NCBI GenBank assembly: GCA_002314605.1
Contig: DCGO01000056.1
Location: 1 to 25,856 of the forward strand
DNA from: Lentisphaeria bacterium UBA1776
Lineage (GTDB): Bacteria; Verrucomicrobiota; Lentisphaeria; Victivallales; Victivallaceae
Direction of reading: 5' to 3'
DNA length: 25,856 bases
How positions within the stretch are numbered: the first letter of the stretch is position 1; each line of letters begins with the position of its first letter. The notes beneath the pieces were generated by a model that had not been told where the DNA came from, did not search any database, and was given only the letters and a program-made list of their open reading frames with translations. The position numbers were made by a program, and so were the translations under genes. Below, piece after piece: positions 8,456 to 16,956 of this stretch.

Positions 8456-9253
8456 TCAGTCGCCCAGCGTATTTCCCCAAAGCGTCAGCCCTTCCGGGCC
8501 GGCATATTTGAAATGGTTGACATTCACGTAGCTGTGCTCACGCTTGTCAAGGACATAGATGCACCGCTTGAGCATGCCCGCATGACCGTCACAATATCCG
8601 ATGGACACTTTTCCTTTATGGTTCAGCGCGAGCTGGTTCCAACCGCCGGCCCCTCCCGCGCCGCCATCGTAGGTCGACGTTTCGTAGATATCCATGAACA
8701 TCGCGATCTGTGAGGTCTTTGCCCGGCCGCTCTTGAGAACGGTATATTTTTTCATATAAGAAGCGTTCACCGAACCGTTGTTCCACAGTCCTTGGGCCGC
8801 CCCCCACGCGGTATTGATGCCGATCGTCGCATAGTAATTATTCGGCTCCGCATGAAAGGAGGGACAGGCATATTTGTTTCTCATGCCGGACTTATAAACG
8901 GCCCCGATGATCCACTGATTCTTGAAGTCGGTGTGAATATACCTGTAGATATTGTGGTTCTGTCCGGGAAAGCAGCAGATGGTCCCGTCGGAATTCCAGC
9001 CGGTCCAGTATCCGAGGTAACACCCGTTGCTGTCCTGGATGTACATGCTGTTGGCCGTGCCCAAAGTCTTGTAATTATTCAGGCAATAGCTTCCCCGGCC
9101 CGCCTCCCGGGCGTTGTTCAGCGCAGGCAGCAGCATGGCCGCCAAAACGGCGATGATGGCAATCACCACCAGCAATTCAATCAGAGTGAACCTTGATCTT
9201 CGCGTCAAACAGAAAATGGAGAGGCCGGGAGATGCACAGTGATTTTTCAGCAT
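8456..9253 (-). CDS. Type II secretion/type IV pilin-like protein with H-X9-DG domain
   Basis: This 265-residue protein has a prepilin-type N-terminal cleavage/methylation signal: a basic leader (TRRSR), then FTLIELLVVIAIIAVLAAML beginning near residue 22, including the conserved Glu at position 5 of the mature form. Toward the C-terminus the sequence NHKGKVSIGYCDGH fits the H-X9-DG motif of the processing-associated domain that is abundant in Planctomycetes and Lentisphaerae. After peptidase cleavage it would be inserted by its helix and possibly assembled into a pseudopilus or surface structure. The ATG has AAAAGGAG six bases upstream. It is a single gene between the glycan operons, with its own upstream gap of 136 bases and a terminator-like hairpin behind it. 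Role in glycan binding is plausible but not shown. Confidence 0.88.
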   Translation of the reverse strand: MLKNHCASPGLSIFCLTRRSRFTLIELLVVIAIIAVLAAMLLPALNNAREAGRGSYCLNNYKTLGTANSMYIQDSNGCYLGYWTGWNSDGTICCFPGQNHNIYRYIHTDFKNQWIIGAVYKSGMRNKYACPSFHAEPNNYYATIGINTAWGAAQGLWNNGSVNASYMKKYTVLKSGRAKTSQIAMFMDIYETSTYDGGAGGAGGWNQLALNHKGKVSIGYCDGHAGMLKRCIYVLDKREHSYVNVNHFKYAGPEGLTLWGNTLGD

Positions 9254-9389
9254 TTGGAACTCCTTTTCATTTTTACCATCCTAACCTTAACTCATAAACC
9301 ATTAAATTTCAAGTCGGTATTTCCGATTTTTTCAGACCGCCCGCCCCGGGTTCTCACGGGGTACCGTGCGGGAACCTTTCACCTCGCCG

Positions 9390-10247
9390 TCAGTTCTCCG
9401 CTCCGGGATCATACCAGCGGTGAGGCCGGTAATTGCGGCACAGTTCTTCGGTGAATTTCCCCCGGGCTGAGGGTTTCTGCTGACCCTCCGGACGGAAGAA
9501 GTTGAAGAGCTCCGCATCACGGCAGCCGCAGACCGGGGTGAGATCAAAATAATCCATCCGTTCCGGGAAAGGCACAGCCGAATAGTGACAGCGGATCAGA
9601 TCAAACTGCTTCTCCCGGAAACCGGTGATGTCGATGAAACTGTCCCAGAAAAAAAACTCCCGCTTGAACATGGAGCTTTCACAGAGTTCAAAGAAGTAAT
9701 AGAGGTCTCCCCTGTATCCCTGCTTTCTGGCCTGCAGAAAAGCCTTCGTCACCAGAATTCCGGTGGCGTAGTGTTCCGGGGAGTCCGTGACAAGGCCGTG
9801 GGAGAGAACCGCTTCCGGGTCCCGCTCCAGGATCAGGTCAGCCACACGCTTCACCTCCGCCGGGCACTCGTGGGCCACCATGATGAAGGGGCGGTCGCAG
9901 GTGCAGTTTTCCGGCTTCGGGGCACCGTAATCGGCATTGATCCGGTGCCCGTCCGGAGCCGAATAGTGGCGCTGGGGGTAATCCAGATGCAGGGGCCTCG
10001 TCCCCAGCATGGCGGCACCGGCGTCCGCCTCCCGTTTCCGGATCTCTTCCATTTTGCCGGGAACGCACTCGAGGCGGGTCATGCTGCCGTCGGGGTTCAC
10101 CTGGTGGATCTGCCCCGACATGTTGTTGGTGGACATGATGTAGTCAAAACCGTATCCGGCTTTCTGATATTTCAGAAAGGACCCGCCCACATCGAATTCG
10201 ATGTCGTCGGCATGGGCGCCGATGGCCATGATCTTCCGTTCAGACAT
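9390..10247 (-). CDS. PIG-L/LmbE family deacetylase
   Basis: The 285-residue protein opens with IMAIGAHADDIEFDVGG, the PIG-L zinc-site motif (H12, D14-D15), here AHADD rather than the commoner AHPDD. A later DSPEHYATG segment supplies the expected third metal ligand. Family members remove the N-acetyl group from GlcNAc-containing conjugates or related amides. No signal peptide is present, so it is expected in the cytoplasm. It is the last gene of the phosphatase-TPR-DUF4838 operon, 15 bases after the DUF4838 gene. This is the second predicted deacetylase type in the window, beside the exported NodB-like enzyme, which points to an N-acetylated substrate. Confidence 0.85.
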   Translation of the reverse strand: MSERKIMAIGAHADDIEFDVGGSFLKYQKAGYGFDYIMSTNNMSGQIHQVNPDGSMTRLECVPGKMEEIRKREADAGAAMLGTRPLHLDYPQRHYSAPDGHRINADYGAPKPENCTCDRPFIMVAHECPAEVKRVADLILERDPEAVLSHGLVTDSPEHYATGILVTKAFLQARKQGYRGDLYYFFELCESSMFKREFFFWDSFIDITGFREKQFDLIRCHYSAVPFPERMDYFDLTPVCGCRDAELFNFFRPEGQQKPSARGKFTEELCRNYRPHRWYDPGAEN

Positions 10248-10262
10248 TTTCAGAAAACTCCA

Positions 10263-12719
10263 TTACCTTGCATAAAGATTTGCCATCATCTCCGGGTGAT
10301 CGTTGAAGCGCGAACCCGTGGGAGAAAGCATGTAGTGTTCCGGCTTGGAACCGGTCATGCGCTGGCGGCCCATCTGGATCCCCAGCGGGGCGGACATGCT
10401 GGGCTGGGGCATCCCCAGATCATTGAGGTCAATGGCCACTTCCACGGTCCAGCGGTCGGCAAGGCGCTTCACCGCCCAGTCCCTGACCCGGTAGAAGCTG
10501 GGAAGGTCCGCAGTATTGGGAAGGGTGGGATCCTTGTCGAAGATCGCCCCGCCGGCATTGATATTGATCACCGGTTTCCGGCCGTTGGTGGTCTCCAGAT
10601 TGATCTCAATCATGTCGTCACCCCAAATCGTGGTGTTATCCCGGTCCCTGCATACCATCTTCAGACGGTCCATATTGGGCTCCAGACACTCGATGCCGAT
10701 GTAGAGGATGCCGCCGCAAAAACGGAAGGCCGCCTTCGTGCAGATGTGCCCTGGCTCGATCCCGGTATTCATATCCTTGAATGTGACCCCGTAAGCCATG
10801 TTTTTCCAGAAGGGTTTCGTAAGGTCGCCGTCCAGTTTTCCAGGCCCCGCGTTCATGCGGAGAGCCCGGACCACGGGGCCCTGACGGTCCAGTCGGTCGA
10901 AGGTCTTCTTGAGAGGGGCCATTTCCTCCTCAAGTTTGGCAATGCGCTTTTCGTAGAGCGTCCCCTTCCCCGCTTCCGCCTTGGCTTTTGTCAGCAATGC
11001 GAAGAGTTTCGGCACATCCGTTTTCTTGAGATAGCCGGAATAGGCGGTGACATTCCGGGGCTGGGGCCGCATCCAGATGGATTCGGAGAGATTGTAGAGT
11101 TCCAGCATCGTTTTGCCGGCGGGGCCGTAGTAGCGGTCGCACATGTCGGCAAGTTCCCTGTTCGGATCGCAGTTCCGGTCCCAGGTCATCTTGTTCCGGA
11201 GATAGAACATGGGGCTGTTGATGGCCGGACGGTAGAAGCCGATCCACCGGTCTTTGCGGTCGCGGGCGGAAACCATGCCCTCCAGGAGCCAGCCGTCGGT
11301 CTTGCCGTAAAGTTCGGCAAACTCCTTCTTCAGATTTGCAGTGAAAATATAGGGCAAGGGCGGCCGCTCGCCGCGATAAAGGGTGTGTTCATAGTAATAG
11401 TCGTAGCCGATCAGCTGCCGAGGGGAAGTGATCTTCGACTGCCATTCCCGGAGATTCTTCCGGAAATCGCCGCCGGGCAGGTGCATCTTGTCGGAATTGT
11501 AGCAGAAGACCACCGTGAAATCCTCCGGCACTTTGGCACCGGGCTTTTCCAGGAGTTCAGGGATCCGGTTGGTACAGCTGTAGGCATAGACGTGCTTCCG
11601 GATATTCTTCCCGTAAGAATATTTCTGATTGTAGCGGGTGCGGATATCCAGCAGGAAATCCCAGTAATAGTCGCTGTAACGGCCGCTTTCGCCGCGGTTC
11701 CGCTTGTCCCAGCCGGCGGCGCGGTCGGCATCGTCAATGGTCCCCCAGCCGTCGGGGGAACCGAAGCTGGTCATGGGCAGACGCACCGGATAAAACCGGT
11801 CGAAACAGTCCAGATAGTGCATGAAGGAGTCGCGGAATTTCTTCCCGGAAAGTTTCGGAGCCATCCAGTCGGGCTTTCCGTTCACTTTGCCGGCCAGCTC
11901 CGGATCTTCATGATAGTCCAGCATCCGTCCGGTCAGGTGGATGGGGACAAAGAGTTCCGTCTGGCCGACCCCCATGGATTTAACCCAGAGGGCATTGTCC
12001 CGGGTGGAAACATAGTAGCCGTATATGCGAAGGGGGAACTGGGGCTCCCGCTTGATGACAGTGTCGGCGATCGCAAGGTTCTTCGTCTGGGGGATCACCT
12101 TGCCCAGATCTTCATCCTTGCCGGTATAGGACGCATACCAGCGGAAGCCGAACTGTTCGAGAAAATGGTAGGCCCCGTAAAGGGTGCCGGTACCGTTCAT
12201 GGTGTAGAATTCGAGTTTCGGCCTGGTCCGGACCATCCAGTCGTTTCTTGCGTAGAGAAACATGGGGCTCCGCCACTTGTGACCGGTGAATTTTTCCCAA
12301 TCTTTGGCCGTCGGCTTCAGCGGATAGACTCCTGCGGAGTTCCTTTCCTCCAGTTTCAGCTGGTTGTACCAGTCGAAATCCTTGCCGGCGATGACAATGT
12401 CATTGCCCTTGACCACGATCTTGAAGCCATCATGCTTCACGTCAGCCAGGGAAACGCCCAGCTTTTCCGTGAGAGCCGACGGCCCGACATAGATGCGGAC
12501 GGGGACCTTGCCGGTGGGCTTGGACACAATGGCAAGTCCGGCGCCGGTCATCTTCTTCACATACTTCTGAATTTCCTCCGCCGCCACCTTCAGACTGGGG
12601 TCGGTGCTTTCAGCAAGGATGATTTCAGAAACGGCTTTGCCGTCTTTGACGATCTGAGCGCCGACAAGAGAGGCGGCCACCAGAAACAGTGCAGCAGCGG
12701 ACAATAACAGTTTTTTCAT
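10263..12719 (-). CDS. Exported DUF4838 family protein with GH67-like N-terminal and CBM9-like C-terminal domains
   Basis: The start at 12719 (MKKLLLSAAALFLVAASLVG) is favoured over a GTG three codons earlier because it gives a standard signal peptide and lies six bases after AGGTG. In the 818-residue product, residues about 25-130 resemble the alpha-glucuronidase-type N-terminal domain (AAEEIQKYVKKMTG), residues about 150-600 match the DUF4838 region (TGTLYGAYHFLEQFGFRWY, then DYYWDFLLDIR and a conserved YDYYYEH) and residues about 630-818 look like a CBM9-type binding module (KLDGDLTKPFWKN, DDMIEINLE). DUF4838 proteins are thought to be glycan-active, but no reaction is established for most. 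It is flanked in the operon by an exported TPR protein and a PIG-L deacetylase, and probably acts outside the cytoplasm. Confidence 0.82.
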   Translation of the reverse strand: MKKLLLSAAALFLVAASLVGAQIVKDGKAVSEIILAESTDPSLKVAAEEIQKYVKKMTGAGLAIVSKPTGKVPVRIYVGPSALTEKLGVSLADVKHDGFKIVVKGNDIVIAGKDFDWYNQLKLEERNSAGVYPLKPTAKDWEKFTGHKWRSPMFLYARNDWMVRTRPKLEFYTMNGTGTLYGAYHFLEQFGFRWYASYTGKDEDLGKVIPQTKNLAIADTVIKREPQFPLRIYGYYVSTRDNALWVKSMGVGQTELFVPIHLTGRMLDYHEDPELAGKVNGKPDWMAPKLSGKKFRDSFMHYLDCFDRFYPVRLPMTSFGSPDGWGTIDDADRAAGWDKRNRGESGRYSDYYWDFLLDIRTRYNQKYSYGKNIRKHVYAYSCTNRIPELLEKPGAKVPEDFTVVFCYNSDKMHLPGGDFRKNLREWQSKITSPRQLIGYDYYYEHTLYRGERPPLPYIFTANLKKEFAELYGKTDGWLLEGMVSARDRKDRWIGFYRPAINSPMFYLRNKMTWDRNCDPNRELADMCDRYYGPAGKTMLELYNLSESIWMRPQPRNVTAYSGYLKKTDVPKLFALLTKAKAEAGKGTLYEKRIAKLEEEMAPLKKTFDRLDRQGPVVRALRMNAGPGKLDGDLTKPFWKNMAYGVTFKDMNTGIEPGHICTKAAFRFCGGILYIGIECLEPNMDRLKMVCRDRDNTTIWGDDMIEINLETTNGRKPVININAGGAIFDKDPTLPNTADLPSFYRVRDWAVKRLADRWTVEVAIDLNDLGMPQPSMSAPLGIQMGRQRMTGSKPEHYMLSPTGSRFNDHPEMMANLYAR

Positions 12720-12744
12720 GAGTGTCACCTCTCCGGTTCAAGAT

Positions 12745-13605
12745 TTACTTTGCCAGCTTCTTCAGCTTGGGCTCCACAAAGACCTTCCACGGCGGATAGA
12801 GCCGGATGGCCTCTTCGTAATACTCTTTTGCCTTGGCCTTGTCGCCCTTCATGGCGTAAAGGTCGCCGTAAGCCTGGGCCACACCGCTGCGGCGGGACTC
12901 AGCCTTGTCAACCTTGTAGGCGGCAAGATATTTCAGCCCTTCATCCGCCTTTCCGGTAAGTCCGAGCAGGACTGCGATGCGGCACTCCACCCGCTGCAGA
13001 TACCACTGGGTGGTGGCCTTTTTGCAGGGTTCGGCACTCTGGAGCAGCGCCAGTTCTTTGGCATTGTCCCTGACAAGCCCCGATTCATAAATACTGCTGG
13101 CGCACTGGCAGATCATCGCATACTTTTCAGCAGGATTGGCGGAAGAGGAAACAGCAAGCGCGATGTCCTTTTCCACCAACGGGTGGGTCTTTTTGTTCCA
13201 CGCGTGGCCGTAGGCGCGCAGATAAGCGGCCCGGGAGATCAGGTCGCCGCGCCAGGTTTCCAGTTTCTCGTTTTCCGCCGGAAGGGCGATCTCCTGCCAC
13301 TGTCTCTTTTTGAAAGCGGTCTCCATGGCGCCCAGGGTCTTCATCTGCTTATCCTGAACAGAATTCAGATACTTCTGCGCATCATCGAACTTTTTCCGGC
13401 CGAGAGCCTGCAAAAAGGCGGCATAGTAAGCCTGATCCTTCTGCGCCGGATTTTTGGCCTTTTCGGCCAATGCGGCATACTGTTCCGCCGCATTGGCGGC
13501 ATTGGATTTCGCGATCTTCTGAAATTCCGCCGGGAACACCACTTCGGCGGCGGCCACAGACAGCCCCATCACGGCGGCCAGCATTGCAATCATCTCTTTC
13601 TTCAT
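12745..13605 (-). CDS. Exported TPR-like protein of unknown function
   Basis: This 286-residue protein has an Ala-rich signal peptide (about residues 1-20, ending AAA) and is otherwise alpha-helical and rich in Lys, Ala and Glu. The last part, GVAQAYGDLYAMKGDKAKAKEYYEEAIRLYP, is a good tetratricopeptide repeat; weaker helical repeats occur before it (for example around QAYYAAFLQALGRKKFDDAQ). Such proteins usually serve as scaffolds for protein partners. It lies 25 bases before the DUF4838 gene and has AGGAG in front of its start, so a physical partnership with the exported DUF4838 protein or phosphatase is a reasonable guess. No enzymatic motif was seen. Confidence 0.75.
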   Translation of the reverse strand: MKKEMIAMLAAVMGLSVAAAEVVFPAEFQKIAKSNAANAAEQYAALAEKAKNPAQKDQAYYAAFLQALGRKKFDDAQKYLNSVQDKQMKTLGAMETAFKKRQWQEIALPAENEKLETWRGDLISRAAYLRAYGHAWNKKTHPLVEKDIALAVSSSANPAEKYAMICQCASSIYESGLVRDNAKELALLQSAEPCKKATTQWYLQRVECRIAVLLGLTGKADEGLKYLAAYKVDKAESRRSGVAQAYGDLYAMKGDKAKAKEYYEEAIRLYPPWKVFVEPKLKKLAK

Positions 13606-13626
13606 CCTGTACTCCTTTTTTGTTCT

Positions 13627-13642
13627 GCGAAGAAAACTTCGC
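13627..13642. other. Perfect intergenic stem-loop between phosphatase and TPR genes
   Basis: GCGAAG, AAAA, CTTCGC form a perfect six-base-pair stem with a four-base loop in the 46-base gap. No T run follows it in the direction of transcription, so it is not a standard terminator; it could stabilise or process the operon mRNA. Confidence 0.45.
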
Positions 13643-13651
13643 GGGTTAAGC

Positions 13652-14788
13652 TTATTTTACCAGCATCATCTTCCGGAACGCGTCGATCTCTTTGGGTGTG
13701 ATACCGCATTCCAGAAGATATTTCCCGATACGGGTCTCCAGGGGCTCCCCGGGGGCCCCGTACTTGTCAAACCCCTTGACCATCGCCTCAAAATTGTCTT
13801 TTTCGCCCGCCTCCGGCATCCAGGGAAGAAGCGAGAGCTCGTAATCCGCCGCCAGATCCTTCTCCGGAACTCCCAGTACGCCGTTCAGAATAAATGCCAG
13901 CGTCCCCGTCCGGTCCTTCCCCGCCTGACAGTGAAAATAAACGGGATGATTCCCCGGATCGGCCAAAAGCCGGAAATCCGCCGCAATGCACTTTCTCCCA
14001 CCGGGGCTGAAAATGTCCCAGTAGGACGGGGTGGGAATCCGGACCAGTTTCACCTCTTTCCCCAGCGGGGAAACGGCGAGAGCCCCCGTTTCCGCCGACC
14101 TGCGCAGATCCAGATCGGTCTTCAGTCCGAGTTCCCGGCGGAACATGGCGATATCCTCCGCCATCAGCCGGCTGCGCCCGGCATGGATGCCATCGGCGGA
14201 AACCTGATTCATCGCCTCCCCCCGGAAAAGCACCCCCTGCCGGACGGTGGCCCCGTCCCCGGTCTTCCAGCCGCCCAGATCCCGGATATTGCCGGTCTTT
14301 CCCTCGGACATGATCCACCGGGGAGGATGGGTTTCCGTGGTGAAGGACGAAACTCCGGACGCGGTTTTTCCGGCATTGGCCGCAACCCGCCAGTAATACG
14401 TCCTGCCGGGTTTAAGGTTCAGTTCATAATTTTCCGGCGTCAGTTCCGTTTTTTTCCGGGAAGAAAAGATCTTCGGATCTTTGAAGTCCTTTTTTTCCGA
14501 AAGCGTGACAATAAACGGCCCCTTTTCCGAAGCCGTGCATTTCCAGCGGAACGTGACGGGCATGGACTGACGCCAGAGATTCGAACGGTCAAGCAGGCCC
14601 TCCCGTTTCCCTGTTTTCCGCGCTTCGGCGAACTTCGCCTTCCGGAACGCATGGCCGGGCATGGCAATCACCGCCTTCTGGTTCGGGGGGATCAGAGGGA
14701 CAGTTTTCCCCTCCGCCGGACCGGTCAGGACGATCTCCGCAGACAGCCCCGCAGGAAACAGCAATCCCCATATCCAGTATTTCAGCAT
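13652..14788 (-). CDS. Exported tyrosine/lipid phosphatase (Y_phosphatase3 type) with FnIII-like domain
   Basis: The 378-residue protein starts with a signal peptide (LLFPAGLSAE). Residues about 75-155 look like a fibronectin type III-like domain ending in TYYWRVAAN. The catalytic domain follows, beginning GNIRDLGGW (166-174), the standard opening of the MptpB/LipA-like phosphatase family, and reaching the P-loop HCQAGKDRTG (H286-G295; nucleophile C287, R293). The family hydrolyses phosphotyrosine and phosphoinositides. An exported version leading an operon for glycan handling suggests removal of phosphate from an extracellular glycan or glycolipid, although signalling is also possible. An AraC-site-like promoter sits upstream (14818-14882). 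All key catalytic residues are present, so it should be active. Confidence 0.82.
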   Translation of the reverse strand: MLKYWIWGLLFPAGLSAEIVLTGPAEGKTVPLIPPNQKAVIAMPGHAFRKAKFAEARKTGKREGLLDRSNLWRQSMPVTFRWKCTASEKGPFIVTLSEKKDFKDPKIFSSRKKTELTPENYELNLKPGRTYYWRVAANAGKTASGVSSFTTETHPPRWIMSEGKTGNIRDLGGWKTGDGATVRQGVLFRGEAMNQVSADGIHAGRSRLMAEDIAMFRRELGLKTDLDLRRSAETGALAVSPLGKEVKLVRIPTPSYWDIFSPGGRKCIAADFRLLADPGNHPVYFHCQAGKDRTGTLAFILNGVLGVPEKDLAADYELSLLPWMPEAGEKDNFEAMVKGFDKYGAPGEPLETRIGKYLLECGITPKEIDAFRKMMLVK

Positions 14789-14817
14789 GAAAGCATGTCC
14801 TTTCTGTCACGGGAATA

Positions 14818-14845
14818 AATATACACGATTTTTTCTTTTTCGGCC
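14818..14845 (-). promoter_or_regulatory. Promoter of the phosphatase operon, weak -35
   Basis: The minus strand has TATATT (14818-14823) within GTGTATATT, 29 bases before the phosphatase ATG. The hexamer 16 bases upstream is GGCCGA, a poor -35 box. That combination, with repeats directly upstream, is what an activator-dependent promoter looks like. Confidence 0.5.
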
Positions 14846-14882
14846 ATACCAAAAAAGAACATCTTTCATGCCGAAAAGAAAT
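14845..14882 (-). promoter_or_regulatory. Paired direct repeats, candidate AraC-type operator
   Basis: On the minus strand ATTTCTTTTCGGCATG (14867-14882) is followed by GTTCTTTTTTGGTATG (14845-14860). The TTC starts are 21 bases apart, about two helical turns in the same orientation, as AraC-family dimers usually need, and the downstream copy abuts the -35 position. A matching arrangement precedes the esterase operon, which encodes an AraC regulator. Confidence 0.5.
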
Positions 14883-14906
14883 ATTTCACCATTTTCCGGC
14901 GAAAAC

Positions 14907-16022
14907 TTATTTTTTCAGAAGGTCGGCCTTTTTGAGACAGATCATTTCCATGTTGGCAAGGTTCCGCCGGGTGTCCCCATCTTCTTCCGAGCGGTAAACG
15001 GTCAGCACCACTTTGTCACCTGCAAAGAGAATGCTTGCATAGCACCAGTTGTGATCATCTTTGCCGATCACAGCAAGGTTCTTCCAGCTTTCGCCGTTGT
15101 CATCGCTGACCGCCAGCGTCAGAGGGGTCCGCCAGTTCCAGTGTTTTTTTTCACTTCCAAAGGGAACACCCCGCCGGTCATTGTAGAGACAGATCAGTCG
15201 TTTGCAGCCGGGGATCCGGCGGATGGACTGGGGAGAACTTGGGGTAATGAGGTCCCGGGCCGGACGCAGGGCGCTCCAGGTGATCCCCATGTCGCCGGAA
15301 AACGCATAGTGCATATATCCCAGCAGGGTGCGGCAGTACAGCAGAATGCGACCGTCTGCAAGTTCCTCCACGCCGGGCTCCATCTCCCGGTAAACCGAAG
15401 TGACGACCTCGGGCCAGAATTTGTAACTTTTGGGCGTGAACGGGGGGATCTCGGCATTCATGCAGGGAGTCACGGGGTTGGAGCATGCCCAGGTTTTGCC
15501 ATTGTCATCAGAGTAAAGCATGGCGATCCATGAGGGTACCGACAGGGGTTCCGTGCCGCGGGGATAGACGCATACAGGGACGGCAAGTCTGCCGCAGGAA
15601 AATTGCCGCAGACGGTCATTGACCACCACCAGATAGTCGGCGGGGATCCCCCCCGCAATGGAGACGGGGTCACTCCAGGTCTTCCCCTCATCCACACTCC
15701 GGGAGAAGAAGATCAGATCCCTGTGGGTCCCGAGTTTCCGGACAAACACCATGCCGATGGAGCCGTCCTGCAGACGCTCGAGGCTGGTACTCATCTGATT
15801 CAGCGCCCCCGGCGTCCGGTGGATGATACGCCTTCCGGTGATCTTTCCGCTTTCCGGGTCCAGATAGCCGCTGTACAGTTCCGCCACGGCGTCATCCGCC
15901 GCCCCTCGGAAACGGGAAAAAACCGTCAGGATCCTGCCGTCCTTCAGCAGGACGGCGGAACCTTCCCCGTTGCGGGGAAAGTCTTTCGTGGAAGCCACAC
16001 TTGTAACGGACCGGATCTTCAT
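14907..16022 (-). CDS. Sialidase-like beta-propeller protein (BNR_2 family)
   Basis: The 371-residue product carries four Asp-box motifs of the S-x-D-x-G-x-(T/S)-W type (SVDEGKTW, SDDNGKTW, SGDMGITW, SDDNGESW), regularly spaced as in six-bladed sialidase propellers. The opening GEGSAVLLKDGRILTVFSRF matches BNR_2-type exo-sialidase-like proteins common in Planctomycetes and Lentisphaerae. A true sialidase would need an arginine triad that cannot be placed with certainty, so a non-sialidase glycan enzyme or binder is possible. No signal peptide is present. Two ATGs lie in tandem at 16025 and 16022; the second is chosen because GGAGG is only one base from the first. It directly overlaps the stop of the AraC gene, so the two are translationally coupled. 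Confidence 0.78.
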   Translation of the reverse strand: MKIRSVTSVASTKDFPRNGEGSAVLLKDGRILTVFSRFRGAADDAVAELYSGYLDPESGKITGRRIIHRTPGALNQMSTSLERLQDGSIGMVFVRKLGTHRDLIFFSRSVDEGKTWSDPVSIAGGIPADYLVVVNDRLRQFSCGRLAVPVCVYPRGTEPLSVPSWIAMLYSDDNGKTWACSNPVTPCMNAEIPPFTPKSYKFWPEVVTSVYREMEPGVEELADGRILLYCRTLLGYMHYAFSGDMGITWSALRPARDLITPSSPQSIRRIPGCKRLICLYNDRRGVPFGSEKKHWNWRTPLTLAVSDDNGESWKNLAVIGKDDHNWCYASILFAGDKVVLTVYRSEEDGDTRRNLANMEMICLKKADLLKK

Positions 16023-16933
16023 CATTCCTCCTTGGTTATTTTGGGGATGGCATCTCTGTTTGCCGCCTCATTCTGCTGCAGGCGGTAGTGATCGGGGGCA
16101 AGGCCCGTCAGCTGCTTGAACCGGCGGGAAAAGTGATAGGGATCATTCCAGCCGAATTGTGCGGCAATCTTCCGGACGGACAACTCCGTGGATTTCAGCA
16201 GTTCCGCCGCCGCATGAATCTTCCGGCTGTCAACATAAAATTTCGGGGTCATCCCGGTATGCTCCAGAAAGGTCCGGCGAAGCTGGTTCTTGCTGACCTG
16301 ACAGAGTCCGGCCATTTCCTCAAGATGCCACCGTTTTTCCGGGACGTCCTGAATCATTTTCAGCAGCACCTCAATACCGGGGTCCGGCACATCCACATTG
16401 CCGGCAAGATAGAGATTCATCAGAAAATTCTGCAGCAGCAAAGCCGCATGAAGCCGTTTTTTGACAGACGGGACCTCCATGAATTCCACGATCTGCCGGA
16501 GGAGCCGCGTCTGACCGAGGTGATAGACGCCGGTCCGGATGACGCCGGCACTGTACATCATATCGGCCACCGGGCCGGAAAATTTGACCGAGTCCTCAAA
16601 AAAGAGGTTGTTCCCGTAACTGCCGTACCGGTTCGGGGTATCCGGGGGGATCACAATGCAGTCCCCTGGGCGGAGGATCATTTCCCGCTGACGGCCGATC
16701 CGGATCTTGCCCTGTCCCTGATACAGATGGGATACCGAGTAGAAATCGAACTTGCACATCTTCATGCGGACGTAGCCGTTTTCGTGGGGGGCGGAGGTGG
16801 AATAGGCCATTCCGATCCACAGCCCGTAGGCAAGTTCCTCCTGGCTGAAATTCCGGCAGGGAAAGGGATAGAGAAGCTCGCCGCCGGCTTCTGCATTTTC
16901 CGGGAAAATTTTCTGTTCTTTCCGCCAGAGCAT
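16022..16933 (-). CDS. AraC family transcriptional regulator
   Basis: The 303-residue protein has an N-terminal cupin-like sensing domain (MILRPGDCIVIPPDTPNRYG, about residues 88-107) and a C-terminal double helix-turn-helix of AraC type (about 190-290), with both the VSKNQLRRTFLEHTGMTP and the IAAQFGWNDPYHFSRRFKQ signatures intact. Such regulators usually activate sugar-use operons when a sugar binds the N-terminal domain. It lies between the esterase gene (23-base gap) and the sialidase-like gene (overlapping), so it is probably autoregulated within that operon. The similar repeats before the esterase and phosphatase operons are candidate binding sites. Its own ribosome binding site is weak. 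Confidence 0.9.
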   Translation of the reverse strand: MLWRKEQKIFPENAEAGGELLYPFPCRNFSQEELAYGLWIGMAYSTSAPHENGYVRMKMCKFDFYSVSHLYQGQGKIRIGRQREMILRPGDCIVIPPDTPNRYGSYGNNLFFEDSVKFSGPVADMMYSAGVIRTGVYHLGQTRLLRQIVEFMEVPSVKKRLHAALLLQNFLMNLYLAGNVDVPDPGIEVLLKMIQDVPEKRWHLEEMAGLCQVSKNQLRRTFLEHTGMTPKFYVDSRKIHAAAELLKSTELSVRKIAAQFGWNDPYHFSRRFKQLTGLAPDHYRLQQNEAANRDAIPKITKEE

Positions 16934-16956
16934 TGCCAGACATCCCCGTCAGAAGA

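Noticed and set aside
9275..9315. A possible pseudopilin promoter (TTGAAA, 17 bases, TAAGGT on the minus strand)
   Set aside because: The -10 box matches only three of six positions; too weak to list.
9320..9345. TCGG-TATTT-CCGA hairpin followed by T's on the plus strand
   Set aside because: The stem is only four base pairs and there is no plus-strand gene in front of it.
9585..12707. A 1040-codon open frame on the plus strand
   Set aside because: It lies antisense to the DUF4838 and PIG-L genes, which have signal peptide, motifs and ribosome binding sites. Long antisense frames arise here because codon choice rarely creates stops on the other strand. No start signal or recognisable domain was seen.
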